DNA of 64,000 bases from Siphonodentalium dalli (GCA_032622095.1 CP136068.1:59044025-59108024), one strand, 5' to 3'; shown: positions 35,755 through 48,568, numbered from the stretch's first letter. Made by a program: numbers and translations. Notes: generated by a model from the letters alone, not told the origin.

Positions 35755-38700
35755 GTCACTATTTAAATCCTTATTTTATCTTGAAATTTTTTAATATAAA
35801 AATCATTGCAGGTACATGTATTTAAAATAAAAACTACTTTATGTCTGAAATCATATAATTCCAAAATTAAATTTGAATATTGTGGTTTATATTAGCGCTT
35901 ATACACTGAATGTTTACTCATTCAGCTGGGCTCCTTCCATAGGTTGTTTTTGCCTGTTCATATGTCAATTAAGTTATTACAGCCATATCTTATTTGTCAC
36001 AGCTTAAAGGAATATCATCCTGAAAAAATATTAGTATTTTCTTTCAATAAACCGATAATATATATATATAAAATGTCCATTAGGTGCATATAATCTAATA
36101 TTCGGGCGCTAATCTTATTTTTATAACGATTAAAAATATTCTGATGTTAGCCGTAGATTTTGTATTGTGGACAAAGTCACATAATCGGTGCGATCACATG
36201 ATTGTCACATGTAAACAGAAGCATAGTCACTTGATCGATCATGTGGTAACTCATTGACAATGCATAGATACATAACGATATCATATAAAGTTTGCACGTG
36301 CTAAGTGACCATGCATTCGATCGCGGATTTTGAAGTTTGCCATGTTATGGGAGAACACTGCGATTGCAACAACTTTGCCGAAATATGTCGCAGTTCTCAT
36401 AATAAAACGTCTTTAGCGTGTTATTATAAGTATTGCAATGTGTTGTTATTATAAAGCCAAGCCTGTATTTTACGTAGGACCTATAACTTTTCTCCTAAAA
36501 GAAATCACAGATGAAGACTTTGGAATATAATTAAGTATGTTCTACCACGATGTATTAATAAACTATCGTATATCATTTCGGTTCTATGCACAGTTATCTA
36601 TATAAACATGTGCTCGTGTTTCTCGTCTTTTCATTATCGGAATAGTCCAAGTTATATGATAACAAGTTTGAGCTATTGCTGTGGGTTGGCATCCATCTGG
36701 CTGTGCGTCGGTTAACAATTTCTCTTTGACACACCAACAGGCCACATCCCTCATCCGATCATCACCAAACTTCAAATGTATCTTCAGGGTGACCTCTAAA
36801 TGGGAGCCATCAATTTTTTCCGAAATTCGTTAAAAAACAGATTTTGTTAAAGTGATGTGAAACTCTCTGGTAGGGTGATCAAATAGAAATTGAGAATAAT
36901 CTTGCTCAAAGTAGTTATTTGTTACGAATATTAATCCAAATTGACGACACACACCGTCATTCTCATATATAAATTAAATGCAATGACTATCGATGGCGAA
37001 ATCATATGTGTTAGATAATTGCCGATAGTTGCGTCCCGAATCATGATGTATATATTTACAATACGGCGAACTTCAGACGATGTTTTCTATGACATGGTAT
37101 GGTCGATTTCTTTGAAATGTTGGCATAGCACCTGAGTACTAACTTATCAATTTCACGCACCTGAACAAGTCCATAATATGTCTTTAATACTTGGTGTGGA
37201 TTATTGCCCAGAACCAGGCCTCAGTCTAGGGGTTCAGAACAGGGAGACTTGAAGTCTCCCTCCAGGAAATTTAGGGAGACTTCAGGAAATTTAGAGAGAC
37301 TTCAGGGAGAAGTGGGGAGACTACCAAAAATTGACAAAAAATTAAAGCGATATTTTTTAAATTATTTTATTCTTTTAATCGATAGCATATAACATGAAAT
37401 ATAATAGCACATGGAATAACATAAGCAACAAAACTAACATATAATACATGTAGCACAGCTGACAACAAAATGTTAAGATAACAAGATCTATCATATTGTT
37501 TTTTATGTTTTATTAAATATTTATCATTTTGGGCCAGAACCATAGTTTAATATTTGTTCATATTGTCATGGTTGATTGAATATTAAGGGCCCCAGAACGC
37601 TCATAGGATAATTAGTTATTTATTTATTAGATTTATTGGAGAAATGTTTTTGAGAATTTACTGGCATGTTCAGGATCACCTTTATATTTGAGCTATCGAA
37701 TTTGAATGATTTTCGAGAGGCCAACTCCCTCATCCGATCATCTCAAAACATCATATAGATCTTTGGGGTGACCTCTAGATGGGAGCCATCTTCGATTTAA
37801 CTTTTTCTATTAGTATTACTGCATCCTTTGGCACTCCCTACAGATAAACTTGTTTTTATCTGATAAATCCCAAATTGTTTATGAATCTTCAGGGTAACCT
37901 ATAGTTACTTAAGTATATAAGCTGACCGAGTTCCATATCACTCTATGGACTGTAATATATGGCATGTTCCCATTTCCAAACTTGAGCTACATTGTCATTG
38001 ACACTTTCATTTGACTTAGAATCATCCAGAATTGAGGTTTCCTGATAACAGGCTCCCCACTTTAGATATAAGAGAACTTTATCACCTGGAGACCAATTTG
38101 ATTTATTGAAATTAAGCTATTTTAGGTATCATGTATTATAAGCTGTAAAAGATTTCCTTAATACTTGGTATGGAGCATTGCTATAAGATCTAGTTTAGAA
38201 TTTGTTCATAGGGTCATCGTTGAGTGAATTTTAGCAGCCACTTAGGGGTCAGAATATTAACATTGATTTGCTATGGAGTTTTCATGTATTTAATCTCAAG
38301 AACAGAAATCAATGCTTTTCAATGTTTAAAAAAATCTATTGAATAATATAGAGCATTTAGGGCTGTTATCAGTTTATCATGTCAGGGGATCCTAGACAGG
38401 AGGCAACAAAAGGGTCAGATAACACTAAATCAAATCAAATCTATTGAGGGCTATATACTGTCTTTTATATGAACTGTGGTAATCCGTTTCAAATTAGGGA
38501 CCAGCATCCTCATCATATTATGGCTCTATAAACATTATTTAGACAACACTTTTGTATGGTCTAAACTATTTTCTTGAGAGCTGTACTGATCAGCAGGATA
38601 AGGAATGTGTTCATTTATCTCAGGTTAGTGGTCCTATGGCATTCAAATGTTATTTTTTTGTTTTAAAAGGGGGGTATACTGTTTTGCATCCATCCATCCC

Positions 38701-39407
38701 TGCATGTGTCTGTACATCTGTTCCATGTCTGTTCAGATCATAACTTGAACAGTGGTGCTCGGATACCAATTGAATTTGGCATGGACATTCACTACTATGA
38801 GGACATTCAGTGGATTGTTCAATCGTTTTCTCCGGCTTTTCCATTTCTAGAGTTATTCATCATTTTTATCTGGAAATGTTTGTCTGATGTCGGTTCAGGT
38901 GCTTGGATCTTAATGAAGTTTGTTATGAATGTTCACTACTATGAGGACAGTAAATTGAGTATTTAGTCGTTTTGTTTGGGTTTTCCGTTCTAGAGTTATT
39001 CATATTTCTTTATCTGGAAATGTTGGTTTTTGTCAGTTTGAACAGATATCTACACCACCAGTTGTCGGATCTCATTGCAATTTGGTATGGATGTTTACTA
39101 CTACATGTATAAGGACATTCAATAGAGTGTTCAATCATTTTTTTTGGATTTTCTGTTATTCATCTTTGTTTATCTGAAATTGCTGAGCATCTCAGTCATA
39201 GGTTTACGGTATGACCACACTAGGCGGTATGCCACATGGGTGGTGGGTCTATGCACTAGACGGCTCGGCATGCTGTGGATGTATGTTAGATTATTATCCA
39301 CAAACAAAACAGAGCAGATAGTTTTGTCTCAACAAGTTGATTAAATTGAAAACTTTGCAGCCCACACATTTGACTTAGCTCCATCGTGATTGACACTTCA
39401 CTTTCAG
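35755..39407. other. Wolframin intron 2
   Basis: 3.65 kb. It contains A+T-rich unique sequence and a partial B-like repeat (36667-36840: GAGCTATTGCTGTGGGTTGG then CCTCATCCGATCATC). A GGGAGACTT tandem (37250-37320) and a family B tail region (37680-38015, ending GTCATTGACACTTTCATTT) follow. Next come family F-like cores (38660-39170) with TCGGATACCAATTGAATTTG and ACTACTATGAGGACATTCA. No other gene is visible. Confidence 0.6.
38660..39180 (+). repeat. Family F-like cores, three diverged units
   Basis: A GGGGGGTATACTG remnant of the F cap precedes a CATCCATCCCTG stretch. Three ~140-150-bp cores follow, with ATTCACTACTATGAGGACA and TCTAGAGTTATTCAT. Confidence 0.6.
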
Positions 39408-39608
39408 GTGTAAATGAGGAGAATTGTGATGAAATCCACTGGTGTATCAAGACAGCTGGTCCCGAGAAGAAATTGAGACATGCAGCAAGACAGCTGTTTG
39501 TCAAGATAAATCAGACCCAGAAGGGAATCCTGTCTATAGATGAGTACAGCTCAGCAGTTAAAGGGATGACAGACAACATTATGGAGCAGAAACTGCTCTT
39601 AGCAGCTG
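39408..39608 (+). CDS. WFS1: Wolframin, third coding exon
   Basis: Acceptor CACTTTCAG, donor GTTAGC, phase 1 to phase 1, 201 nt. It encodes VNEENCDEIHWCIKTAGPEK then KLRHAARQLFVKINQTQKGI and ends MTDNIMEQKLLLAAG. Joined to the previous exon, TKRG-VNEEN aligns with the vertebrate RRG-ITSENE segment. The following helix corresponds to the vertebrate LERAVRKAAL region, with hydrophobic spacing kept. It belongs to the cytosolic helical domain before the first membrane span. Strong on order, phase and similarity. Confidence 0.9.
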
Positions 39609-39689
39609 GTTAGCTTCTAACTTTACATTCACACGGTCATAGAAGGCTGACAATAGTTGCCCTTCAAAAATATTGTAATCAGTCACATC

Positions 39690-40460
39690 CATTTGTGTGT
39701 CCATCCGATTCCTTGTCCAGATGATAACTTTAACAATATTAATCAGAATTCAGTGGAATTTGGTAAATAATTGATATTTGATAATGTGCAGGTCAAGTTT
39801 GAATCTGGTTATTTTACGCTGATTTTTTACGGAGTTATGACCCTTTTTCAACTTATAAATATTAATTTTGTGTTGTCGGAATTATAACTTCAGCAATATT
39901 CAACAAAATTTCTTGACCATTCTCTATTTGGTTCGAATTTGAGAAGCACAGGCCAAGTTCGATTTTGTTTTTATCCTATTATTTTTGATGGAGCTATGCC
40001 CCTTTTTCGACTTAGAAATCATAATTTTTGGTTTGCCCTGATGATAACTTGGACAATGTTCAACAGAATTTCTTGATATTCGCTTTGTGATTCAAATTTG
40101 AGAAGGCACAGGCCAAGTTCGATTTTGGTCATGGTCAAATAATCTTTGAAGCAGTTCTGCCCCTTTTTATCCCCCAAATTTTTTTGGGGACTATGATAAT
40201 CAGCATGTTCATCTGTTCGGGCATCCATCCGGGTTGTCCACATGATAACTTGAGTAATATTATGAATGTGATCAAGGTCCAATTATTTTTGATGAAGTTA
40301 TGACCCTTTTTCGACTTAGAAATAGCTGTTTTTTGTTTTGACCTCATGGTAACTTGAGCAATATTCAGCAGAAATTCTTGATATTTGGCATGTGGTTCAC
40401 ATTTGAGAAGACGCAGGCCAAGTTTGATTTTGGTCATGGACCGATGATTGTTTATCCTTT
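39690..40460 (+). repeat. Hairpin-headed repeat, family E
   Basis: The cap CCCCCAAATTTTTTTGGGG at 40171-40189 is followed by a CATCTGTTCGGGCATCC stretch. Cores of about 170 bp carry GATAACTTGAGCAATATT, TTCTTGATATTTGGCATG and ACAGGCCAAGTTCGATTTTG. Cores also lie upstream of the cap (39720-40160), so at least two copies are joined head to tail. Confidence 0.6.
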
Positions 40461-41095
40461 TTCGACTTAGAAAATGCTTGTTTTGTGTTGTCCCATGGTA
40501 CAGCTATGCTCTCAGTAAGCGACCTACTTTAATGAGGTCTACGTGCTATACCACGAGATACTGCCGAAACACTGTTGAAGTACCACAGTGGTATGGTACC
40601 AATGCGAAGTTTGCAGTACCACTGCATTAATAGCGGCAACGAATGCTAGTACTACAGTGACACATGTTAGTATTTTTATAACAAGGTTAATGATGGGAGG
40701 CAATGTGTGACTGCCAATATGCAAAAAAGTGTGTTCGTTGACATAGTCTCTGCTCATGTTTGTGTACCTTGAACTGTATTGCCAATGCATAATAGTGTGA
40801 GAGCCAAATGCCAAAATGTGCATCTGATTATCTTACACTTATCTGAGTGTATAACAGAAACAAACGAAACGAACAAAACAATTTACATCATCTTGGAATT
40901 CAGTACATGATTTTTTTCATAAGCGAACGAACCTTGTAAATATAAAATGTTTACATCAAACAGTTTAGTGGTTTAACACTTTAAATAAAAGAAAAATAGG
41001 CAAAACTGACAACCTGATTATTTTGCTTGATCCAAGCTGTGTGTAGAAGTTTCAAAAACTTTCTATATATCTCGGATTATCTCGGATTATCAGAT
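40461..41095. other. Intron 3 sequence without a recognised feature
   Basis: Unique-looking. It contains a short imperfect inverted stretch, GTACCACAGTGGTATGGTAC. Confidence 0.4.
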
Positions 41096-41099
41096 TTTG

Positions 41100-41276
41100 G
41101 TACCCCCACTCTCGAAGAGAATGGGGGTATACTGGATTGACCTCGTCCGTCATTCCATCCATCCTGACAACTATCCCTCCATTTTCCGTCGGTCTGTCTG
41201 TCCATCCTGGCAAACACCAGTTGTCGGATCTGAATGAAATTTGGTATGGATATTCAACGGAATGTTCAATCATTTT
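41100..41276 (+). repeat. Hairpin-headed repeat, family F, head
   Basis: The cap TACCCCCACTCTCGAAGAGA plus ATGGGGGTA is a hairpin. It is followed by GTCC/GTCT-rich sequence and one partial core (AATGAAATTTGGTATGGATA). Confidence 0.65.
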
Positions 41277-41891
41277 AGCTCAACTTTACTTTGTAAAGTT
41301 TGAGCTATTGCCATGACCTGGTGTCCATGTGTGTGCGTGTATACATATGTGCGTCCATCTACAATTTCCTTTAGCACGGGCTGCAGGTCGTACCTTTGAT
41401 CGGATCATTATGAAATTTGTAATAGCTGTTGACATGTAGATGGGAAACGAGTCATTTTTGGGTCATTCGACCATAAAACATGGCCATTGGCAGTCATCTT
41501 GAATTTTATTACTCTTTGCATTACTAAATCCTTTGGAATGACTAAATCCTTTGGCACGTGTTACAAGTCGTATCTTTGATCGGATCTGAATGAATGAACA
41601 TTGACATGTAGATGCGAAACAAATCATTTTGTCATTTGGAAAAAAACATGGCAGCCTGCGGCCATCATGGATTTAAAAATTCAATCCATTAGATGGATTT
41701 AAAAATTCAATCCATTAGCATAGGCTGCAGGTCGAACTGTTCATCTGATCATCATGAAATTTGTCATGGATGTTATTATTGACATGCAGATGGGAATGAG
41801 TCATTTTGGGGACAGCCATTTTGGATTTTACTCTATGCATGACTAAATCCTTTGGTACGCCCTACAGTCCAGTTCCCTCATCCGATAATTA

Positions 41892-43146
41892 GGCGACGGT
41901 TTTAAGATTTTGTGGTTTACGGATCCGCCGACCGAGTGGAAAACCCCCCGACCTAAAAAAAAAATTGTCAAAAAATAAATTATTTTATATTTTCCGCCGA
42001 ACCACATATTTTTATTGAAAGATTGACGATAGGAACTCATTTTTACACCATCCAATTCTATTTTGGTAAACCGGTTTTCCCATATATCTATTTTTAAACG
42101 GAATATTTTCACTCGCGCGGTGGCGCTACGTACTATTTAGCGCACACCAACCTTCCATCCCAAAGGTACGCCAAAAAGTGGCTCGAATATTGAACGAATA
42201 AATCGAATATTGATTGTCAAAATTATATTTGTACAACCCCTCCCCCGGTGACAGCCTCCCATCCTTTCCAATTTGTCGAATGAAAACAATCCGGGGAAAT
42301 GTTCCGGTGCATGTTTTTATATACCCGTTTATTTAATAGTGAGTTACCTCCCTTCCAAACCCGGAAGTATTTCTGTAAATCCAAAATCGTTCGTCGTTAA
42401 CATTTATACAAGCGGCAGCTTGTTTGTAAAATAAATCAAGGGTAGAAATTAAATGTCCCATTGATAAACCCGACATACAAACGTGTATGTATCCCTTCAT
42501 TGTATTAAAACGAACTTGTGACATGTGTTTTGTTACTTTTGTCCCCAAAAACAACCAATTATTTTTCACACTTTTTCAGTGGATGTGTTTTCATGGTGGG
42601 GAGTAGTCCAAAATTGACTATACATTGAATGTATCTTTATTATCCCGTAGATTTTCGACTAGGTGGGGAGAAATTAAAGCTAAAAAATGTGTTTGTAAAA
42701 GTATTTCTGCAAATGGGGCACCTCATTTCTTTTCTTTATATATTAGTACTGCAGAAATTTAGGCCTAATGCAAACAAAATACTTGGATTAATATGTGAAC
42801 AGGTCACTTCGTCCCTGAGTCACTTCGTTCCTTTTATATAACTCACTTCAAACCTGAGATATATCTACCGGCTTGGGGATTTATGACTGATTTAATTAGT
42901 GAAATTATTAAAGGCAGTTTACACAAGAATATTACACAAAACATTAATTTAACATAAATATACAATAAAATCGCGCTGTTCTTTGTTTCTCTGTTGATTC
43001 TTCTTTAATACTAAATTGAGTTTACAAACCAAAAAAAAAAAATAAAGCACATTTTTCAGTTTTTTATTTTTTATTTTCTTTTTGTCCTACCCAAGTTGAT
43101 TATGGCAGAAAAAATCCGTAAACCACAAAATAAAAAAACCGTGGCC
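41892..43146. mobile_element. Harbinger-type non-autonomous TIR element, TTA duplication
   Basis: The ends GGCGACGGTTTTAAGATTTT GTGGTTTACGGAT and the reverse complement of the right end (GGCCACGGTTTTTTTATTTT and on) match over about 33 bp. TTA lies on both sides (41889-41891, 43147-43149). The surrounding B-like repeat, CATCCGATCATCACCAAACTTC elsewhere, is continuous once the element and one TTA are removed. A TWA target and GG-starting ends fit PIF/Harbinger. Internal ORFs are short and not transposase-like. Confidence 0.75.
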
Positions 43147-43432
43147 TTACCAAACTTCATATTGATTTTGATATTGATCTACAAAATGGGAACTATCAAA
43201 TGTTTTTGAAATTCATTGGAAAACATAGCCGCCAGCGGCCATCTTGGATTTTACTTAATATATATTTCTGCATGTTGATAATCTAGTATTACTTGGACAT
43301 TTCAACTTTCCGCATTTCTAATCGCTCCATTGCACGGGGTCTCAACTGCCACGTGAGAAGTGGTTCGCATTTGATTTTGGACACAGCGCGCATTCGTCAA
43401 TGTCACGGTGCGCGCCTGCAATTTGACAACAA

Positions 43433-43456
43433 ATGGACGACACATTGCAGAAAATG
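43433..43456 (+). CDS. Candidate first exon of a two-exon gene inside CAC-1
   Basis: ATG plus seven codons (MDDTLQKM) is followed by an excellent donor, GTAAGT, in phase 0. It lies directly inside the left TIR region, where a transposon promoter would be expected. It joins in phase to an acceptor at 48316. The sequence TTTGACAACAAA before it and GAAAATGGTAAGTAT after it recur in the right end of the related element at 49633-55156 (on the - strand), which supports functional conservation of this donor. Confidence 0.35.
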
Positions 43457-44412
43457 GTAAGTATCTCTATTGTTATCAAGGATATAATATATGTGTGAGC
43501 GTTCATCGATAGTTGTTTCTATATATAACAATGCAAACCATTCATTTGACCAATGTTCGTCGGCCAAACTTCGAAATATCGAACCGATCAGTAGGATTTG
43601 GTAGTTATATTCCCAGTGTCTGTTTTTTAAATGCTATTTTCACTACAAAAGCACACTTTACCAGCTGATTTTTGCTAATATTTCAACGAGACAAGTTCTG
43701 CTTGTCCTAACGCGATATGAAATGTCAAATATATCAAAGGCATTCGCAATATATGTGTCTTTTTAATTGCAAGTCAAGCATGCCCCAGTGCGCATTTTCG
43801 GATGCTAAGGTTCGCATTCTGCAAACTTTGATAGGTCCCAGTGCGCATTTTGGATAGCTCTAGCAGCCTAAATGGGGTAACACGCCTTGGAATCATGTGG
43901 AATGTTTCAAAATGAGCCATACCTGAGTAATATATATATATTCCGATCAATTATGGACACATTTGTTCCTAAGCGGATACTTTATGAAACGTTATGCCTT
44001 TATTGTTCGTATATATACTATAGCTATTGTATGCCGAGTTTATGTATATTTTTGGCACATGTATTGGTAGTGTGATCTCAAGCCTCTTTTTGTCCAGAAT
44101 ATAACCATAATTATGGCGCGTGTGGTTAGAACATTGGCCCAAAGTTTCGCTGATTGGAGTTATATAGACAGGGATGTGGTCACAATGAAACCCTCGTGTA
44201 TGTTAAAGACGTTTCACCAGAGTACTTGTAGAAGTTATCATACATGGACCATCATCAATGCGAAGACCAGTAAGGGATAACAACTTGGGTTTTCTTGAGT
44301 TGTTTATTAAGCATACTTCGAGGTATGTAGTTTTTAGCTCACCTGAGACGAAGTCTCCGGTGGAGCTATAGTCATCACTCCTCGTCCGTCGTCCGTCCGT
44401 CCGTCTGTCCGT

Positions 44413-44900
44413 GTTTACTAATGACTACTTATGTGGCTAAGATTGTGTAAAATGGATATTTATGTGCATAACTTCCATTGCGTGGCTAGCCACGTAACAG
44501 CTTTCAGATGGACGTTCTAAAATGATCTATTTGGCCTAATCAGCTTATTTAATTTTGTAGTCACTCAAAATTTGGAGAAAAAAAGTCCATCGATTTAGAC
44601 ATCCATGACCCGTCAATAGGAGATGTCGGACACTGACAAGACATTTATGTGGCTAGCCACCCAATCACGGACCTGTCAGTTTCTCCTATTCCACTGTCCC
44701 AGTTGCTGTGAGCAAGTTTTTGAGTTTTAATCAGCTTCTTCTGCTATAATTCCAACATGTTATGAATCCATAATCTGGAGTTTTATCACTATCTACTACT
44801 TGATAGCCACTTAAAATTTTATGGCTACTTGAGAAGCCACATAAAAACTAAAGCCACATTACCATTTCTAGCCACATAGGTCGAAGCCACATATCTACCC
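44413..44900. mobile_element. Small element made of TGGCTAGCCAC motifs
   Basis: Present only in family A copy 2, within its GTCC stretch. The motif ATGTGGCTA or its complement TAGCCACAT occurs about ten times in both orientations, including the palindrome GTGGCTAGCCAC at 44496 and 44650. It starts near ACTACTTATGTGGCTAAG and ends near GAAGCCACATATCTAC. There is no ORF. Confidence 0.6.
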
Positions 44901-46862
44901 ATTTGTTGGTATGTCCGTCCGTCTGTCCATCCGTCTGTCAACTTTTTTAAAAACATCTTCTCCTCTGAAACCATCACACCGAATTGGTTCATATTTGGTG
45001 TGGATGTTCCCTAGGTGACTCTCATTCAGATTTGTTCAAATGAGGTCACTGGGTCAAATAGTTGCGAAAACCAGGGCCATAACTCTATTCCTCCATAGTA
45101 ATTCTTACAACAACTTCTTGTCCATAACCATTGTGCCGATTTAGCTAATATTTGGTATGGAGGGTCCTTGGGTGACTGGTGTTCAGATTTGTTCAAATGA
45201 GGTCACCCGGTCAATTAGTTGAGAAACCAGGGCCATAACTCATAGTAATTCTTACAATGACTTCTTCTAAAAAAATATTTGGCCGATTTAGCTTATATTT
45301 GGTACAGAGGGACCTTGGGTGACTGGTGTTCGGATTTGTTCAAATGGGGTCACTGGGTCAAATAGGGGCAGAGCTAGGGACATAACTTTAAAAACAAAAA
45401 ATTGAATTTTTGCATTTTGACCTTTAATTTTTGTTTAGGACACATCACAGTCTCATATTTCTTACCTAGATTTTTTTTAGCATGTTCTTAATCTGTATGG
45501 ATTTTGGTATTGTTTATTTAACCCCTTCCACTCTTGTTTTGATATAGAATTCATCCAAGACAGGATTACTCAAACATTTTTCATCTGATCAACACCAAAT
45601 TTGGTATATGAATTTTTGACACATATATACAGATCAAGTTAAAATATGGGTTTGATCCGATATATTTTAACAGAGTTATGGCCATAATTCCCCAAAAAAT
45701 AATAAAAAATTCAGGAACTCCTTGATCAATTTAACATACAAAAAAATTTATCACCCCCCCCCCCCACATGACCCAGAACCCCACCCTGTCCCCAACCAAC
45801 AGCATTCCACCCTATCTCACCTCCTAACTCACAGGTAAATAAAGTATTTTTTATTTAAATAAATTAAAAAACATGAACTGACAGACATGACACATGGCAG
45901 GGCAGATAGAGAGATAAGAGAGCTATAGGCAGAGTCCCCAGGGAGTGTATTCATTCATAATTTAAATGAGATTAATGGTGTTATCAATGAAGCACCCTTG
46001 TTGTTTACATTATCACTCAGTGGTCATTAAAATCAGATTAATTTCATTTTCTCCAAGAGTGTCTGGCATTTGTAGAATGAGGTTCCCAGAGGGTGAATTC
46101 ATGTTGCTCCACACAGCAGGCTAGCATAACCAAATACACCCTCTGAGAACCTTATTCTGCTTAGGCCTCATCTTCTGGGAAGTATCTAGAGTCTCAAGAT
46201 CTCATTCTGCTTAGGCCTCATCTTCTGGGAAGTATCTATAGTATCAAATTTACATTGTTGTTAGTTAAATTTCCCTTCTAGGAAGTTTCTGTATCCCTTA
46301 ATTTGCAGAAGATAAAATTCATGATTGAGGTGCCCAATGGGTGAACATCACCAATTTCAACTGGGGAACTTCAATCTTATTCTAGGTCTTCCATAGCAGT
46401 TGAGAGCCTTATCAGAATGAGGTCCCCAGAGGGTGAATTTAGTGATACTAGCCTGCTGCGCAGGATAGCGTCACTAAATTAACCCTCTGGGGACCTCATT
46501 CTGCAAATAACAGACAGACTATCTCAAGGCTTGATTGTATAATACAGTGTGTTGCTTGAGGCCAGACATGCACAATGTAGGAACAGACATGCTTTTAGTG
46601 ATGCTATCCCACACAGCGGGCTAGCATCACCAAATTCACTATTTGGAGACCTCATTCTGCTTAGGCCTCATCTCCTGGGAAGTATCTATAGTATCAAATT
46701 TACATTGTTGTTAGTTAAATTTCCCTTCTAGGAAGTTTCTATATCCCCTAATTTGCAGAAGATAAAATTCATAATTGAGGGGCCCAATGGGTGAACATCA
46801 CCAACTTCAACTGGGGAAATTCAATTTTATTCTAGGTCTTCCATAGCAGTTGAGGGCCTTAT

Positions 46863-46927
46863 CAGAATGAGGTCCCCAGAGGGTGAATTTAGCGTCACTA
46901 AATTCACCCTCTGGGGACCTCATTCTG
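46863..46927. repeat. 65-bp perfect palindrome
   Basis: 30-bp arms starting CAGAATGAGGTCCCCAGAGG surround a 5-nt spacer, CGTCA. It is part of the foldback block of family A copy 2. Confidence 0.9.
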
Positions 46928-48316
46928 CAAATGACAGACACACTATCACACTATTTCAAGGCTTGTTGTATAATACATTGTGTTGCTTGAGGCCAGGCAT
47001 GCACAATGTAGGAACAGACACGCTTTTTGTGATGCTATCCCGCACAGCAGGCTAGCATCACCAAATTCACCCTCTGGCGACGTCATTCTGCTTAGGCCTC
47101 ATCTTCTGGGAAGTATCTATAGTATCAAATTTACATTGTTGTTAGTTAAATTTCCCTTCTAGGAAGATTCTATATCCCCTAATTTGCAGAAGATAAAATT
47201 CATAAATGAGGTGCCCAATGGGTGAATATCACCAACTTCAACTGGGGAACTTAATTTTTATCCTTATCAGATTTGTGAAAATGGGATCACAAAGTCAAAT
47301 AAGGGCAGAACTAGTTGGCTTATATAGAATGGAATGTTCTTCCTTGACTGCAATTCAGATTTTTTTAATGGGGTCACCTGGTCAAATAGGGGCCAAGCGA
47401 AGGACAGTTTCCCTCTTAATATGCTTCCTTCACAAGGACCATCAGGTCTATTTGACTGATATTTATGATATGTATGAAGGGTTCTTTGGTGTCTGGGATT
47501 CAAATTTATTCAGATGGGGTCACCAGGTTAAATAGGGTGGGACCAGGGACATAACTATATGTCTCTATAGTAATTCTTAAAATGTCTTCTCAAGAGAGTT
47601 TGGACTATTTAGCTTACATATAGTATGGAGGAATCATGAGGATCCTTTAGTGACTGAGATTCAGATTTGTTAAAATGAGGTCAACCTGTCAAGAAATGGC
47701 AGGCTATGGGGAGTTAACACTCTTGTGTCTAATAAAATCATCGAAATACCAAATTCATTAAAACATCTACCTTGGAACCACCTGACTGATTGGTCTGACA
47801 AACATGTATTGTGTTTTGGGTCCATGGATAATTGGGCTTCAAACATGTTTAAATGGTTTTAGAAAAAGGCGCTTGTGAGATTGGAAATTTCCAACAATTG
47901 AGAAAGTTTGAGGTGTTGGTTGTGAAATTCCAACCTAAGACTTGGGAGTCTGGATCCTGGTCGCGAGGGGACTTGTTGAGCTGGAGGAGGGGGGTGATCA
48001 GTAGTGTATAGTTGGCAATTTCAAGGTGGATTTTTACCAAGCTACATACTTGAAGTCTCTCTAGCCACATATCCTGTTTAAATCTACTTCTTTTAAAGTG
48101 ATTATGAAAAGTGCTGACTGTTTTGGTCTCCAGAGTCCCAGTCTTATCAGTCTTTGCAGTCTGGTGAGCGACCCCAGTGTCATTGACTGTCTTGTTCATT
48201 TTAGCTATATGCACGTTCCTGTGGGTAATGTTAAAATATTTTTAACTTGTTAAAATGACACATACCTCTCATATACCAATTCCCTGCATTGTTTTATTTT
48301 TTCAGAGCAATTTCAG

Positions 48317-48568
48317 GAGCTCCTATTGCCAACACAAGAACGAATATTCAGATGGGGCTTTGGATCACGCATTTTCTGCTCGCCAAACCGAGGAAATTGT
48401 TTTATTATAAAGAAGGATAACCCTGCCAAACATGGGAATGTCAAATATAGAATGATTAGATTTGGCACTACACCAAGTGACATGACTCCAGCATTTGGAT
48501 GGCGCGTGAATCAGGACTCCATGACTCTAGAAAAAAAACGCGGAACCAAGTCCCGAAGTTCATCATAA
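48317..48568 (+). CDS. Candidate last exon of a two-exon gene inside CAC-1; family unknown
   Basis: After the acceptor ATTTCAG (48310-48316) the frame reads ELLLPTQERIFRWGFGSRIF then CSPNRGNCFIIKKDNPAKHG and NVKYRMIRFGTTPSDMTPAF, ending KKRGTKSRSSS and TAA. Joined to 43433-43456 it gives a 91-residue basic protein. An alternative acceptor, at 48305, would need a phase-1 partner to keep the same frame. I do not recognise the family and see no catalytic or finger motif. It may be the tail of a transposon protein whose middle exons are lost, or a small accessory protein of the element. Confidence 0.4.
   Translation, partial: ELLLPTQERIFRWGFGSRIFCSPNRGNCFIIKKDNPAKHGNVKYRMIRFGTTPSDMTPAFGWRVNQDSMTLEKKRGTKSRSSS

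Larger units (their letters stand above)
44336..48194 (+). mobile_element. Hairpin-headed repeat, family A, copy 2, nested in CAC-1
   Basis: The same cap, cores, foldback block and tail as 1161-4399, again after TTTTT and ending TTG before TT. Differences: a ~480-bp insertion in the microsatellite (44413-44900), and replacement of one A-type core by a C-type core (about 45420-45680). A 30-bp perfect palindrome lies at 46863-46927. Confidence 0.8.

Noticed and set aside
35755-35825. Extension of the Sel1-region exon to the stop at 35823
   Set aside because: The vertebrate similarity stops at KRG, a GT donor lies exactly there, and the next exon continues the match in phase.
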